Of a DNA stretch of 64,000 nt, positions 1-10,040 are shown in pieces. The DNA is from Caulobacter sp. 602-1 (GTDB taxonomy: Bacteria; Pseudomonadota; Alphaproteobacteria; Caulobacterales; Caulobacteraceae). The stretch lies in assembly GCF_003931565.1 (NCBI RefSeq), contig NZ_RRYI01000001.1, positions 744,001 to 808,000 on the forward strand, read 5' to 3'. A program made the translations under genes and the position numbers. The notes below the pieces were generated by a model. The model had not been told where the DNA came from. It did no database searches and saw only the letters and a list, made by a program, of their open reading frames with translations. Position 1 is the stretch's first letter. Every line of letters begins with the position of its first letter.

Positions 1-55
1 GGTCGCGGGTTTACACGAGGCTTGGCCAAACCGCCAAGTTTGCGAGAACTCCGTG

Positions 56-1552
56 ATGCGTCATAACCGGTCCATGGTCTTTTCGAAGCGTCACAAGCAA
101 GCCGCCGCGCTGTTCGCGCTCCTGCTCACGCCCGCCTTCGCGGCCGCCCAAGAGGCGGGGCAGGAGGAGGTCAGGGTCAAGAGCCTGGCCGCGCCCGACT
201 ATTTCTCGACCCCCGCGGCTGAGACCGGTCTGGGAGGGGATCTGTGGAAAGGCGCCGCGCCCGACATCATGCGCGATATCGTGCCGAAGCTGGCCGGCGC
301 CAAACCGTTGTCTCCGGCCTTCGCGAGTCTGGCGAAGCGGATGCTCTCGGCGGGCGCCAATGGTCCGGCTGGGGTCGGCGACAATGTCGACATGGGCGCG
401 GCGCGAGCCATGGCGCTGGTGGCGCTGGGCGAAGCCCAGGGGGCCAACGCGATCCTGGATCGCGCGACGGGCGCTCCCGGCAGCGCCCCGCTGTCCATGG
501 CCACCGCCGAGGCGGCTCTGATCACCGGCGACGACGACAAGGCCTGCCGCGTCCAGGACGCCCTGACGGTCGATCGCGGCGCGGCCTATTGGCTGCGCCT
601 GCGGGCCTTCTGCCAGCTGAAGGCTGGCCAGCCCGACGCCGCTCAGCTGACCTTCCAGCTGGCCCAGAACGCCACGAAAGACACCGATTACGCCCGCCTG
701 ATGGGCGCGGCCTTGACCGGGACGCCGCCGGGCGCGGCCAATCTGAAGAACGGGGTGAACTACGCCCTGTCGCGCCGCCTGAACCTCGACCTGCAGTCGG
801 CCGCCGCCGTCGCCTCGGCCTCGCCGGCCCTGAAGCCCGTGCTGAAACCCGCCAGCGGCGACCTGGCCGGCGTCGCGCCGGGCGCTGACCTGACGGCGCA
901 GGAGGCCTCGGACCTGGCGTTCCTGCGTCAGGCCAAGACCGTGCCGGCCTTCGTCGACGCCGCCCACGCCTCGGCCGCCTCGATCGCCGCCCTGGCCGCC
1001 GCCGGCGCGCCCTTGCGCGACCCGGTGCTGATGGCCCGCGCCGCCGTGGCGGCCGGCGATGTCGCCAGCGCCCAGACCATCCGCGGGCGCCTGGTGCAGG
1101 ACAGCATTCCCGGCGCCGGCCCGGCCGACCTGGCCATTCTCGACGCCCTGATCGGCGCCGCGTCCGGCAAGGTCGACAACCAGGTGCTGGGCAATCTGGT
1201 GGCGCGCGGCGCCTCGGGCGGAGCCAGGTCGGCGGCCCAGTCGGCTTCGGTGCTGCTGGCCAGCCTGGGCGGAGCTATGGACGCCGACGCCCGCGCGCAG
1301 TTCGCCAATTTCGACCTCGGCAAGCCGGCCGCCTCGCCCGCGCGCGTGCTTCTGCTGGAGGACGCCGCCGGAGCAAGGCGCAAGGGCGAGGCGGGTCTGC
1401 TGGCCCTGTCGATCGCGCTGGACGCCGGGGCGACCGGACCCCAGCCCGTGGACCGGGCCCGCATCGCCCACGCCCTTGACCGCGCCGGCCTCGCCGCCGA
1501 CGCCCGCGCCATCGTCGTCGAGGGGCTGCTGTCGCTCGCCTTCACGAAATGA
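56..1552 (+). CDS. Exported hypothetical protein upstream of xerD
   Basis: A protein of about 498 residues that I do not recognise as a named family. The N-terminus has basic residues, then a hydrophobic stretch and a signal-peptidase I type site (AFAAAQ) around residues 28-33, so export to the periplasm is likely. The rest is very Ala-rich, predicted helical, and resembles degenerate TPR/SEL1-like solenoids without a clear motif. Three starts are possible: GTG at 53, ATG at 56 and ATG at 74, all preserving the signal peptide. The stop overlaps the xerD start by four bases (ATGA), so the two genes are probably translationally coupled. Confidence 0.75.
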   Translation: MRHNRSMVFSKRHKQAAALFALLLTPAFAAAQEAGQEEVRVKSLAAPDYFSTPAAETGLGGDLWKGAAPDIMRDIVPKLAGAKPLSPAFASLAKRMLSAGANGPAGVGDNVDMGAARAMALVALGEAQGANAILDRATGAPGSAPLSMATAEAALITGDDDKACRVQDALTVDRGAAYWLRLRAFCQLKAGQPDAAQLTFQLAQNATKDTDYARLMGAALTGTPPGAANLKNGVNYALSRRLNLDLQSAAAVASASPALKPVLKPASGDLAGVAPGADLTAQEASDLAFLRQAKTVPAFVDAAHASAASIAALAAAGAPLRDPVLMARAAVAAGDVASAQTIRGRLVQDSIPGAGPADLAILDALIGAASGKVDNQVLGNLVARGASGGARSAAQSASVLLASLGGAMDADARAQFANFDLGKPAASPARVLLLEDAAGARRKGEAGLLALSIALDAGATGPQPVDRARIAHALDRAGLAADARAIVVEGLLSLAFTK

Positions 1553-2469
1553 GCACAAAGGGAGCTGGCTGGGTCGACGCCTTCCTGGAGATGATGGCCG
1601 TCGAGCGCGCCGCGGCCCGCAACACCCTGACCGCCTATGGCAAGGACCTGGAGGACGCCCGGGCGTTCCTGAGCCGCTCGGGCCATGACCTGGACGACGC
1701 CGATGCGGAAGACGTCGAGGCCTATTTCCAGGACCTCGGCGCGCGCGGGCTGTCGCCGGCCACCGCCGCCCGCCGCCGCTCGGCCGTGCGGCAGTTCTAT
1801 CGCTTCGTGCTGGGCGAGACCTGGCGGGCCGACGACCCCTCCCGCCGCGTCGCCGCGCCCAAGGCTGGCCGGCCGCTGCCCAAGGTGCTGGAGCGCGAGG
1901 AGATCGAGCGCCTGCTGGCCGCCGCCATCGCCAAGGACGGGGCCCAGGGCCTGCGCCTGACCTGCATCATCGAGCTGATCTACGCCTCGGGCCTGCGGAT
2001 CTCCGAGCTGCTGGCCCTGCCGCTGTCGGCCCTGGCGCGGGATCCGGCCTATCTGATCGTCAAGGGCAAGGGCGGCAAGGAGCGGCTGGCCCCGCTGAAC
2101 GACGCGGCCCGGACGGCGGTGAAGGCCTATCTGGTCGTGCGTCCGGCTTTCTTTCCCAAGGGCATGAAGGACAGCCCGTGGCTGTTCCCCTCGCGCGGCG
2201 CGTCCGGCCGCCTGACCGCCCGTCGCGTCGGGCAACTGCTGGAGGACGCCGCCATCGCCGCCGGCATCGACCGCGAGAAGGTCAGTCCGCACGTCCTGCG
2301 CCACGCCTTCGCCACCCACCTGCTGGAAGGCGGCGCCGACCTGCGGGTCATCCAGACCTTGCTCGGCCACGCCGACATCGCCACGACGCAGATCTACACC
2401 CACGTGGCCGGCGATCACCTGCAGCACATCGTCCAGACCAAGCACCCGCTGGGGCGGAAGAAAAGCTAG
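1549..2469 (+). CDS. xerD: Tyrosine recombinase XerD
   Basis: A 306-residue tyrosine recombinase, the normal length for XerC/XerD, which resolve chromosome dimers at dif with FtsK. An N-terminal SAM-like core-binding domain spans about residues 5-90 and the catalytic domain about 110-295. The full catalytic set is visible: R150 (SGLRISE), K174 or K177 in the KGKGGKER hairpin, H248 and R251 (HVLRH), H274 (LLGHAD) and nucleophile Y283 (TQIYTH). XerD is favoured over XerC from general sequence feel and the coupled upstream gene; this is not decisive. The start codon overlaps the preceding gene. Confidence 0.93.
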   Translation: MSTKGAGWVDAFLEMMAVERAAARNTLTAYGKDLEDARAFLSRSGHDLDDADAEDVEAYFQDLGARGLSPATAARRRSAVRQFYRFVLGETWRADDPSRRVAAPKAGRPLPKVLEREEIERLLAAAIAKDGAQGLRLTCIIELIYASGLRISELLALPLSALARDPAYLIVKGKGGKERLAPLNDAARTAVKAYLVVRPAFFPKGMKDSPWLFPSRGASGRLTARRVGQLLEDAAIAAGIDREKVSPHVLRHAFATHLLEGGADLRVIQTLLGHADIATTQIYTHVAGDHLQHIVQTKHPLGRKKS

Positions 2470-2681
2470 ACGTTCCGCGCGTCCTTGGCGACGAGCCGCG
2501 TCAGATAGACGCCGCCCACGATGGCCAGCGGCAGCAGCACGCCCGCCGCCATCAGAAAGCCCGCCCAGAAATCGGTGGGCAGGCCCAGAGCCGGGATGTC
2601 CCAGGCCCGTCCCAGCCCGCTGGCAGCGGCGCCGGACAAGCTGCCGACCACGTAGATCAAGATCCAGTTCCGTCGCTTCAT
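2466..2681 (-). CDS. Small two-helix membrane protein
   Basis: A hypothetical protein of 71 residues beginning MKRRNW. Two hydrophobic segments, about residues 6-22 and 40-60, suggest an inner-membrane protein with a short loop between. The reading frame continues further upstream, but this Met precedes the first membrane segment and gives a sensible basic N-terminus. It converges on xerD and overlaps its stop by four bases. No function is recognised. Confidence 0.55.
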   Translation of the reverse strand: MKRRNWILIYVVGSLSGAAASGLGRAWDIPALGLPTDFWAGFLMAAGVLLPLAIVGGVYLTRLVAKDARNV

Positions 2682-2832
2682 GGCGGGCCTCGTCTCCGAG
2701 CGAGCAGGGTAACAATGCGCGCTTGGGGTGTAAATCGTGACTCTCGCGTTGACGTCGGTGGGGAAAGTCTTAGGAAAGCCCACACATTTTTTGCGGGCTT
2801 GCCGCCTGGCCGCCCGATCCGAAAGGCCCGAC

Positions 2833-3054
2833 ATGTCGGAAGAAACCCGCGACTCCAACGGAACCCTGCTGGCCGACGGCGACACGGTGACCCTGATCAA
2901 GGACCTGAAGGTCAAGGGTTCGGGCGGCGTGACCCTCAAGCGCGGCACGGTGGTCAAGAAGATCCGCCTGACCGGCGATCCCGACGAGATCGAGGCCAAT
3001 GTCGACAAGGTCCGGGGCCTGGTCCTGCGCACCGAGTTCGTGAAGAAGGCCTAG
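2833..3054 (+). CDS. PhnA/YjdM C-terminal domain protein
   Basis: A 73-residue protein matching the C-terminal domain of the PhnA/YjdM family (often labelled alkylphosphonate utilisation protein, although the role is unproven). Recognisable elements are the N-terminal DSNG and the central LKVKGSGGVTLKRGTVVKKIRLT, which forms the SH3-like core. The zinc-ribbon domain of full-length YjdM is absent, as in many alphaproteobacterial versions. The frame is open upstream to 2737, but the ATG at 2833 aligns with the family start. It stands alone, with about 65 bases before the next gene. Confidence 0.8.
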   Translation: MSEETRDSNGTLLADGDTVTLIKDLKVKGSGGVTLKRGTVVKKIRLTGDPDEIEANVDKVRGLVLRTEFVKKA

Positions 3055-3119
3055 CTTAACCCTGCCACGCTAGGGTCTCCGTCGAACGGGCGGAGAACCG
3101 CCGGGCGGGGCTGAAAGCC

Positions 3120-3815
3120 ATGGTGACGGCGGCGGGGCAGGCGGGACCGATGGTCCTGGCCGCCTATGGCAAGACGATGGGACTGGTCGGGGCGACGTCC
3201 CCGGAAGCTTCGAAGGACGCCCCCGTGGCGGCCAGGAGCCCCGAGGCCGAGGCGCTCGACCGCCTGAAGAGCGATCTGCGGACCAACCGCAAGACCCAGA
3301 TCGGCGACGCCAAGGGCCGCGCCCGCGAGAAGCTGCAACGCGTCATCGAGAAGATGAAGCTGCTGAAGAAGCTCTACGCCAACGACCCCAAGGCCATGGC
3401 CAAGGCGCTGGCCGGCGTGGCCAGGGAGCTGCAGGGCGCGGTCAAGGATTACGGCAAGGCCGCCAAGGAGGCCGGCGAGATGTTCAGGGCGGACTTCGCC
3501 GCCGCCCCGGATGCTTCGCTGACCCCCGACCAGCAGGCCGCCGCCCGCGAGGACCTGGAGGACCAGGCCAAGGGCGAGGCGATGGGCGACATGGATTTCA
3601 TCAAGTCGGTCCGCGACCTCGGCAACGCCTTGAAGGACGAGCTGCTGACCGCCAAGACCAAGGGAATCCTCACCCAGCGTGGCAAGTTCGAACGCTCCGA
3701 CGAGGTCAAGGACGCCGAGGACGGCCTCAAGGACCTCGACCAGATGACCGAGGATCTGGAGAGGCAGATCCGCCAGGACATGCCGCCAGGCAGCCTGATG
3801 AAGCTGGCGGCCTAG
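3120..3815 (+). CDS. Hypothetical coiled-coil-rich protein
   Basis: A 231-residue protein of unknown function, rich in Lys, Ala, Asp and Glu. Residues about 45-115 and 185-220 show heptad-like spacing of hydrophobics (for example EKLQRVIEKMKLLKKL), so coiled-coil helices are likely. There is no convincing signal peptide; the N-terminus is mildly hydrophobic. It is probably a cytoplasmic structural or adaptor-like protein confined to Caulobacter relatives. Nothing in the neighbourhood suggests a pathway. Confidence 0.6.
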   Translation: MVTAAGQAGPMVLAAYGKTMGLVGATSPEASKDAPVAARSPEAEALDRLKSDLRTNRKTQIGDAKGRAREKLQRVIEKMKLLKKLYANDPKAMAKALAGVARELQGAVKDYGKAAKEAGEMFRADFAAAPDASLTPDQQAAAREDLEDQAKGEAMGDMDFIKSVRDLGNALKDELLTAKTKGILTQRGKFERSDEVKDAEDGLKDLDQMTEDLERQIRQDMPPGSLMKLAA

Positions 3816-3828
3816 GCGACGCCGGGCT

Positions 3829-4311
3829 TCACACCCCCCTGAACGCGTTCTCGATCGCGGCGACGTCGATCTTCTTCATCGTCATCATCGCCTGGAAGGC
3901 GCGGCCGGCGGCTTCGCGGTCCGGGCTGGTGGTCGCCTCGATCAGCTGGCGCGGCGTGACCTGCCACGACAGGCCGAAGCGGTCCTTCAACCACCCGCAC
4001 TGGCTCTCCTGGCCGCCGTCGGCCGTCAGGGCGTTCCAGTAGTGGTCCACCTCGGCCTGGCCGTCGCAGTCGATGACGAACGAGAAGGCCTCGTCCAGCT
4101 TGAAGGTGGGGCCGGCGTTCATGGCGATGACCTTCTGGCCGTCCAGCTCGAACTCGACGATCATCACCTTGCCTTCCTCCACGCCGTCGGGTCCGTCGCC
4201 GGGATAGCGGGCGATCCTGTCGATCCTCGAATTCGGGAAGACCGAGACGTAGAGCTTGGCCGCGTCCTCGGCCTGGTGGTCGAACCACAGGAACGGGGTG
4301 ATCTTGGGCAT
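3829..4311 (-). CDS. VOC/PhnB-like (3-demethylubiquinone methyltransferase-like) protein
   Basis: A 160-residue protein of the vicinal-oxygen-chelate superfamily, PhnB-like branch, often annotated as 3-demethylubiquinone-9 3-methyltransferase domain protein. Family hallmarks are TPFLWFDHQAEDAAKLYVSVFPNS near the N-terminus, FEL(D)GQKVIAMNAGP in the middle, and CGWLKDRFGLSWQV toward the C-terminus. The protein probably forms a beta-alpha-beta dimer; the real activity of this branch is not established. It converges on the coiled-coil protein gene (stop to stop 13 bases). Confidence 0.82.
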   Translation of the reverse strand: MPKITPFLWFDHQAEDAAKLYVSVFPNSRIDRIARYPGDGPDGVEEGKVMIVEFELDGQKVIAMNAGPTFKLDEAFSFVIDCDGQAEVDHYWNALTADGGQESQCGWLKDRFGLSWQVTPRQLIEATTSPDREAAGRAFQAMMTMKKIDVAAIENAFRGV

Positions 4312-4509
4312 GGTCTTCCTCCGCTGTCGTAGCCTTAGGACGAGTGGCTGACGGTCGTTCCGACATCGCGCGTCAAATTTCGCGATTGGTGAATCCGGCT
4401 CATCGGCGCAATGAGGATTTCGCCCTTATTTCCCGTGCGCGCAGGGCCCATCTGGGAGACGCCGGCGCTTCCAGTTCTCGAACGGCGCCGCCGGCCTTTC
4501 CAGACATAG

Positions 4510-5517
<1,008 letters not shown>

Positions 5518-5518
5518 C

Positions 5519-5551
5519 AGGATGCTCCCCCGCGACGCGGGGGAGCATCCT
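5519..5551. repeat. GC-rich palindromic repeat / terminator
   Basis: Perfect inverted repeat with 15-bp arms (5519-5533 and 5537-5551) around a GAC loop, containing the CTCCCCCGC/GCGGGGGAG core seen at several other places in this window. It begins two bases after the aldo/keto reductase stop codon and likely acts as a terminator or mRNA 3' stabiliser. Confidence 0.75.
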
Positions 5552-5593
5552 TGCCCTTGATCCGTCCCACCCGATCCGCCCACACTCCGCCTC

Positions 5594-6616
5594 ATGGCCG
5601 CCAACCCGCTCCGCACGCTCGATTCCTTCGAACTCCTGAAGCTGGGCAAGGCGTCGGTGACGGTCGGTGGGCTCGCGGCCGGGGTGCTGATCGTGGCGGT
5701 GGCGCTGTTCGCCGCGCGGCTCAGCTCCGCAGGGCTGCGGCGGCTGCGCGAGAGAGCCGCCGGGGACGCGGCTTCGCTCTACATCGTCGAGAAGGTCCTG
5801 ACCTATGGCCTGGTGGTCATCGGGGTGACCGTGGGCCTGTCGACCATGGGCCTGGATCTGACCTCCCTGGCCGTCTTCGCCGGCGCGGTCGGCGTCGGCG
5901 TCGGTCTCGGCCTGCAGGGGATCATCAAGGACTTCGCCTCCGGCGTCAGCCTGGTGTTCGAGCGGCTGCTGGCGGTGGGCGACTTCGTGGAGCTGCCCAA
6001 TGGCGGGCGCGGCGTGGTCCACGAGATCGGTCCGCGCGCCACCCGCATCCGCACCAACGACAGCACCGACATCATCGTGCCCAACTCGGTGCTGGTGAAC
6101 GACCAGGTGATCAACTGGACCCTGCGCAACACCAACCGCCGCCTGCGGGTGCCGTTCGTCGCCGCCTTCGGGTCCGACAAGAACAAGGTGCGCGAGGCGG
6201 TGCTGAAGGCCGCCAAGGCCGCGCCCTACACCTCGCCCGACGACGCGGTGCGCCGGGCCCAAGTCTGGCTGGTCGGCTACGGCGAGAGCAGCCTGAAGTT
6301 CGAGCTGGTGGTCTGGCCCACCGTCGAGGCCGTGCGCCGGCCCGCGGCGATCCATGCGGCCTATACCTGGCTAATCGACGACGCCCTGCGCGGGGCCGGC
6401 ATCGAGATCCCCTATCCACAGCGCGACATCCGGGTGCGGGGCCTGTTCGGCGAGGAGGGCGAGGACGCCCTGACCAGCCTGCGCCTGGAGCCCGCCGCCC
6501 GCCGCCGCAAGGCCAAGGCCGGCCAGGCCGTCTCGACCAGCAACGACGCCGCCGCCGACCTGGAGCGCGAGGATCCGGACGAAATGCCGAAGCCGCCGCC
6601 GTCCGCCAAGACTTAA
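5594..6616 (+). CDS. MscS-family mechanosensitive ion channel
   Basis: A 340-residue small-conductance mechanosensitive channel protein of the inner membrane. Three membrane segments are visible at about residues 22-42, 68-90 and 93-115. The pore-lining helix carries the family's Gly/Ala pattern (VFAGAVGVGVGLGLQGIIKDFASG), followed by the beta domain (VGDFVELPNGGRGVVHEIGPRATRIRTND) and the alpha/beta C-terminal domain. It would open under hypo-osmotic shock. The last about 50 residues are a charged, probably disordered tail. It stands alone between two terminator-like regions. Confidence 0.92.
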   Translation: MAANPLRTLDSFELLKLGKASVTVGGLAAGVLIVAVALFAARLSSAGLRRLRERAAGDAASLYIVEKVLTYGLVVIGVTVGLSTMGLDLTSLAVFAGAVGVGVGLGLQGIIKDFASGVSLVFERLLAVGDFVELPNGGRGVVHEIGPRATRIRTNDSTDIIVPNSVLVNDQVINWTLRNTNRRLRVPFVAAFGSDKNKVREAVLKAAKAAPYTSPDDAVRRAQVWLVGYGESSLKFELVVWPTVEAVRRPAAIHAAYTWLIDDALRGAGIEIPYPQRDIRVRGLFGEEGEDALTSLRLEPAARRRKAKAGQAVSTSNDAAADLEREDPDEMPKPPPSAKT

Positions 6617-6706
6617 CGGTGATAACCTTGACGCTCGTTTCGCGCCGCCGCATGGTCTTCGCAATTGCGAAATGATCCCCTCGGGGGACAGCGGGGAGTG
6701 ATCGGC

Positions 6707-7756
6707 ATGAAGACGCCGCGCGGCTTTTTCAAACCCTTGGCCATCGGCGCGCCGGCGCCCTATCGCGAGCTTCCGGCCCGCGTCGAGCGGATGATCCACT
6801 TCGTGCCGCCGCACCTGGACAAGGTGCGCGCCAAGGTCGCCGAAATCGCCCCGACCGTCGACGTGATCCTGGCCAATCTGGAGGACGCCATCCCCGCCGA
6901 CGCCAAGGGCGCGGCCCTGGCCGGCCTCGTTTCGATGTCGCGCGAGGTCGACTTCAAGGCCCTGGGCGTCGGCTTCTGGACGCGGATCAACTGCCTGAAC
7001 TCGCCCTGGCACCTGGACGAGGTCGCCACCATCGTCGAGAAGGCCGGCGACAAGATCGACGTCATCATGGTCCCCAAGGTCGAGGGGCCGTGGGACATCT
7101 TCTACATGGACCAGCTGCTGGCCTCGCTGGAGGCCAAGCACGGCGTCACGCGGCCGATCCTGCTGCACGCCATCCTGGAGACGGCCGAGGGCGTGATGAA
7201 CGTCGAGGCCATCGCCGCCGCCAGCCCGCGGATGCAGGGCATCAGCCTGGGGCCGGCCGACCTGGCCGCCAGCCGAGCCATGAAGACGACGCGGGTCGGC
7301 GGGGGGCATCCCGGCTACCGCGTCATCGAGGATCCGCACGCGGATGGCGCGCCGCGTGTCTCGGTGCAGCAGGACCTCTGGCACTACACCTTCGCCAAGA
7401 TGGTCGACGCTTGCGCCGCCCACGGGATCAAGCCGTTCTACGGTCCTTTCGGGGCGATCGACGATCCGGTCGCCTGTGAGCAGCAGTTCCGCAACGCCTT
7501 CCTGATGGGCTGCGCCGGGGCCTGGAGCCTGCACCCCAGCCAGATCGAGATCGCCAAGCGGGTGTTCAGCCCCGACCCGGCCGAGGTCGCCTTCGCCCGC
7601 AAGATCCTGGAGGCCATGCCGGACGGCACGGGCGTGGCGATGATCGACGGCAAGATGCAGGACGACGCGACCTGGAAACAGGCCAAGGTCATGGTCGACT
7701 GCGCCCGCCAGATCGCGGGCAAGGACGCGGAATACGCGGCGCTTTACGGGTTCTAG
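6707..7756 (+). CDS. CoA ester lyase, malyl-CoA lyase-like
   Basis: A 349-residue enzyme of the HpcH/HpaI-citrate lyase beta fold, closest in feel to L-malyl-CoA/beta-methylmalyl-CoA lyases, which cleave malyl-CoA to glyoxylate and acetyl-CoA. The metal-binding and active-site pattern includes [24 protein letters not shown] with the catalytic acid, [10 protein letters not shown], and [12 protein letters not shown]. The ATG at 6707, with GGGGAG at 6692-6697, is preferred over an upstream in-frame start at 6665. CitE-like or other 3-hydroxyacyl-CoA substrates cannot be excluded. Confidence 0.85.
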   Translation: MKTPRGFFKPLAIGAPAPYRELPARVERMIHFVPPHLDKVRAKVAEIAPTVDVILANLEDAIPADAKGAALAGLVSMSREVDFKALGVGFWTRINCLNSPWHLDEVATIVEKAGDKIDVIMVPKVEGPWDIFYMDQLLASLEAKHGVTRPILLHAILETAEGVMNVEAIAAASPRMQGISLGPADLAASRAMKTTRVGGGHPGYRVIEDPHADGAPRVSVQQDLWHYTFAKMVDACAAHGIKPFYGPFGAIDDPVACEQQFRNAFLMGCAGAWSLHPSQIEIAKRVFSPDPAEVAFARKILEAMPDGTGVAMIDGKMQDDATWKQAKVMVDCARQIAGKDAEYAALYGF

Positions 7757-7786
7757 CTTGCCCCCTCCGCGCTTCGCGCTCCTCCC

Positions 7787-7822
7787 CCGGAGGTGGAAGA
7801 AGGATCCTTCCTCCCCCTCCGG
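7787..7822. terminator. Bidirectional terminator-like palindromes between convergent genes
   Basis: Between the lyase and OsmC stop codons lies a GC-rich inverted repeat. CCGGAGG (7787-7793) pairs with CCTCCGG (7816-7822), with further pairing inward to a GGATCC centre. It has the same CCCCCTCC-type composition as other intergenic repeats here and is well placed to terminate both genes. Confidence 0.6.
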
Positions 7823-7841
7823 GGGCGGATGACCCCGTACG

Positions 7842-8267
7842 CTACTCCTCGCCCACCGTCGTCACGATCCTCGCGCCCGCCGTCAGCAGCCTGTGGATCG
7901 GGCACTTCTCGGCGATCTCGAACAGGCGCTCGCGCTGTTCCTCGTTGAGATTGCCCTCCAGGCTGATCACCCGCTCGAAGCGCTCGGGCGGGGTCTTGTC
8001 GGCGTCGTAGTGCGAGAAGACCTCGACGTGCAGGCCGCTGACGTCCCAGTTCTTGCGGTTGGCGTAGAGGCGCAGGGTCATGGTGGTGCAGGCCGCCAGG
8101 CCCGCGGCGACCAGTTCGTGCGGATCGGGACCCAGGTCCAGCCCGCCCTGGGCCGCCGAGACGTCGGCGACGATGGTCGACGGGCCGGCGGTGACGAAGG
8201 TCTGCAAGGCCCCCGTGCCGGTGTCCGTGGCGGTGGCGAACGGACGGGTGTGGGCGACTTCGGTCAT
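7842..8267 (-). CDS. OsmC/Ohr family peroxiredoxin-like protein
   Basis: A 141-residue OsmC-superfamily protein. Typical features are GPDPHELVAAGLAACTTMTLRLYANRK, with the family Cys in the LAACT segment at about residue 61, and the C-terminal FEIAEKCPIHRLL with the second Cys near residue 124. Such proteins reduce organic hydroperoxides using the Cys pair. Ohr versus OsmC versus YhfA subtype is not certain. It converges with the CoA ester lyase gene. Confidence 0.88.
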   Translation of the reverse strand: MTEVAHTRPFATATDTGTGALQTFVTAGPSTIVADVSAAQGGLDLGPDPHELVAAGLAACTTMTLRLYANRKNWDVSGLHVEVFSHYDADKTPPERFERVISLEGNLNEEQRERLFEIAEKCPIHRLLTAGARIVTTVGEE

Positions 8268-8321
8268 GACGAGGATCCTAGCGGAGCGGTGGTCGGAAGC
8301 TGGCGCTTCGTGTCCCGCCGA

Positions 8322-9725
8322 TCAAGGCCGGGCTTGTACGATCCGCTCAAGCCGGAAATCGGGCTCGTGGTCCGGGCCCAGGGTGATCGAGGCGCGTGGG
8401 ACCACCGGACGGTCGCTGGCCATCGAGACCTTGAAGCGCGCCAGCAGACTGGCCAGCACGATCTGGGCCTCGGCCAGGGCGAAGCCCGCGCCGATACAGA
8501 CGCGCGGCCCGGCCCCGAACGGGATGAAGGCCTCCACGCCCCAGGGGTGAGGCTGGTCGATGAAGCGCTCGGGTCGGAAGGCGGTCGGGGCCTCCCACAG
8601 CTTGCGGTGCCGGTGGATGACCCACGGGCTGATGGTGACCATGCAGCCGGGAACGACCTCGCAGCCTAGGACCGTGTCGGCCTCCAGGGCCTGACGGGCG
8701 ATCAGCGGCGCGGTGGGATAGAGCCGTAGCGTCTCGAACAGCACCGAGCGCAGCAGCGGCCAATGCTTGAGGTCGTCCAGGCCGGCGACCCGCTGGGCCG
8801 GGAAGGCCAGAACCTCGGCGCGGACGCGGTCCTGGGTCGCCGGGTCCAGCGCCAGCAGATAGGTCGCCCAGAACAGCAGCCGCGAGGTGGTCTCGAAGCC
8901 GGCGGCCAGCATCGAGCTGCACTGGTCGCGGATCTCCTGGTCGGGCAGGGGCGAGCCGTCCTCGTTTCGCGCGGCCAGCAGGCGGTCGAGCAGGTCGCGG
9001 ACCTTGGGATGCGGGCGCGTCCGCCGTTCCGCGATCAGGGCGTCGACAGCCTTGAACCATCGCGCGCCCATCCGCCGCCGGTCGCCGTCCAGGAAGGTCA
9101 GGTCGTCGGCGCCCTTGGCCATGAAGTCGAACAGCTTGAAGTGCGCCGGGCCCTCCATGTAGCGGCGGGCCAGATCGGCCAGCACCGCGCCTTCCCGGTC
9201 GGCGCGGCGCGAGAACAGGGCCCGCAGCACCGCGTCCAGGGTGGCGCGGTGGAAGTCCTGGGCCAGGTTGGCGCGGCCTTGGCCGTCCAGCGCCTCGACG
9301 AGGCCCGCGCCGGCGGCGACGAAGTGCGGCAGCAGGCCGTCGATCGCGGCGGGGGTGAAGACCGGGGCCAGGCTCTTGCGCTGACGCCGCCAGGTCTCGC
9401 CCTCGGACATCAGCACGCCCTCGCCGACCAGCGGCTTCAGCGAGCGGGCGGCCTTCACCGGTCGGGCGTATTTCGGCGAGGTTAGGACGTGGCGGACGCC
9501 GGCGGGGTCGTTCAGGAAGAGGCCCGGCTGGCCCATGAAGACGTAGGGCTCGGCGAGGCTTTCATAGTCCTCCTCGCAATAGGCCCCGATCAGGCTGCGG
9601 CCCATCTCCCAGGCTACGCGCAACTGCCCCAGCGGGGTGACGCCCAGCGGCGTGGGGTGGATCTTCGGGGCGGGCGGGATCAGCGGCGCGGGGCGGCCAA
9701 AACGCGAGGAGATGGCGGCGTCCAT
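8322..9725 (-). CDS. Cytochrome P450
   Basis: A 467-residue soluble class I-type P450 monooxygenase. Diagnostic motifs are the I-helix AAGFETTSRLL (A-G-x-E-T), the K-helix ExxR within FETLRLYP, the PERF segment FRPERFID, and the heme-thiolate loop FGAGPRVCIGAGFALAE with Cys410. No ferredoxin or reductase gene is adjacent, so the redox partner must be elsewhere. The substrate is unknown. It has no membrane anchor. The gene is monocistronic. Confidence 0.95.
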   Translation of the reverse strand: MDAAISSRFGRPAPLIPPAPKIHPTPLGVTPLGQLRVAWEMGRSLIGAYCEEDYESLAEPYVFMGQPGLFLNDPAGVRHVLTSPKYARPVKAARSLKPLVGEGVLMSEGETWRRQRKSLAPVFTPAAIDGLLPHFVAAGAGLVEALDGQGRANLAQDFHRATLDAVLRALFSRRADREGAVLADLARRYMEGPAHFKLFDFMAKGADDLTFLDGDRRRMGARWFKAVDALIAERRTRPHPKVRDLLDRLLAARNEDGSPLPDQEIRDQCSSMLAAGFETTSRLLFWATYLLALDPATQDRVRAEVLAFPAQRVAGLDDLKHWPLLRSVLFETLRLYPTAPLIARQALEADTVLGCEVVPGCMVTISPWVIHRHRKLWEAPTAFRPERFIDQPHPWGVEAFIPFGAGPRVCIGAGFALAEAQIVLASLLARFKVSMASDRPVVPRASITLGPDHEPDFRLERIVQARP

Positions 9726-9839
9726 GAAGCGGCCTTCCGGTCAGCGGAACCCGTTCGAGGCTCCATCCGGATGTCGACGCTATAGCCGCTCACCTCGCGA
9801 CGCAATTATTCATCGCGTCAGGAATTCAGGGGCGAGGCC

Positions 9840-10040
9840 TCAGGCCGCGACCGCCCGCAGCGGCATGACGTCGAACACGCGCTGCGACCCGCGCCAGACC
9901 TCCACGAAGTCACAGCGGTGGTGCATGTCCAGCAGTTCGAGCGCTCTGGCGCGCGCGGCCGAGTCGTCGGCGCAGGGCGTGACGTCGAAACGCGGCACCG
10001 AGCCGTCGGATTCAACACAGAAAAAGGTGAACACCTGCAT
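9840..10040 (-). CDS. Small hypothetical protein
   Basis: A 66-residue protein starting MQVFTFF, with a beta-alpha-beta looking pattern (FTFFCVESDGSVPRFDV, then an Ala/Leu helix, then FVEVWRGSQRVFDV). It resembles the many small alphaproteobacterial proteins with an aromatic beta-hairpin start and a helix, but I cannot assign a family. The frame stays open upstream to 10136; this Met fits the domain. It is transcribed divergently from accA, sharing the unusual region 10041-10326. Confidence 0.55.
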   Translation of the reverse strand: MQVFTFFCVESDGSVPRFDVTPCADDSAARARALELLDMHHRCDFVEVWRGSQRVFDVMPLRAVAA

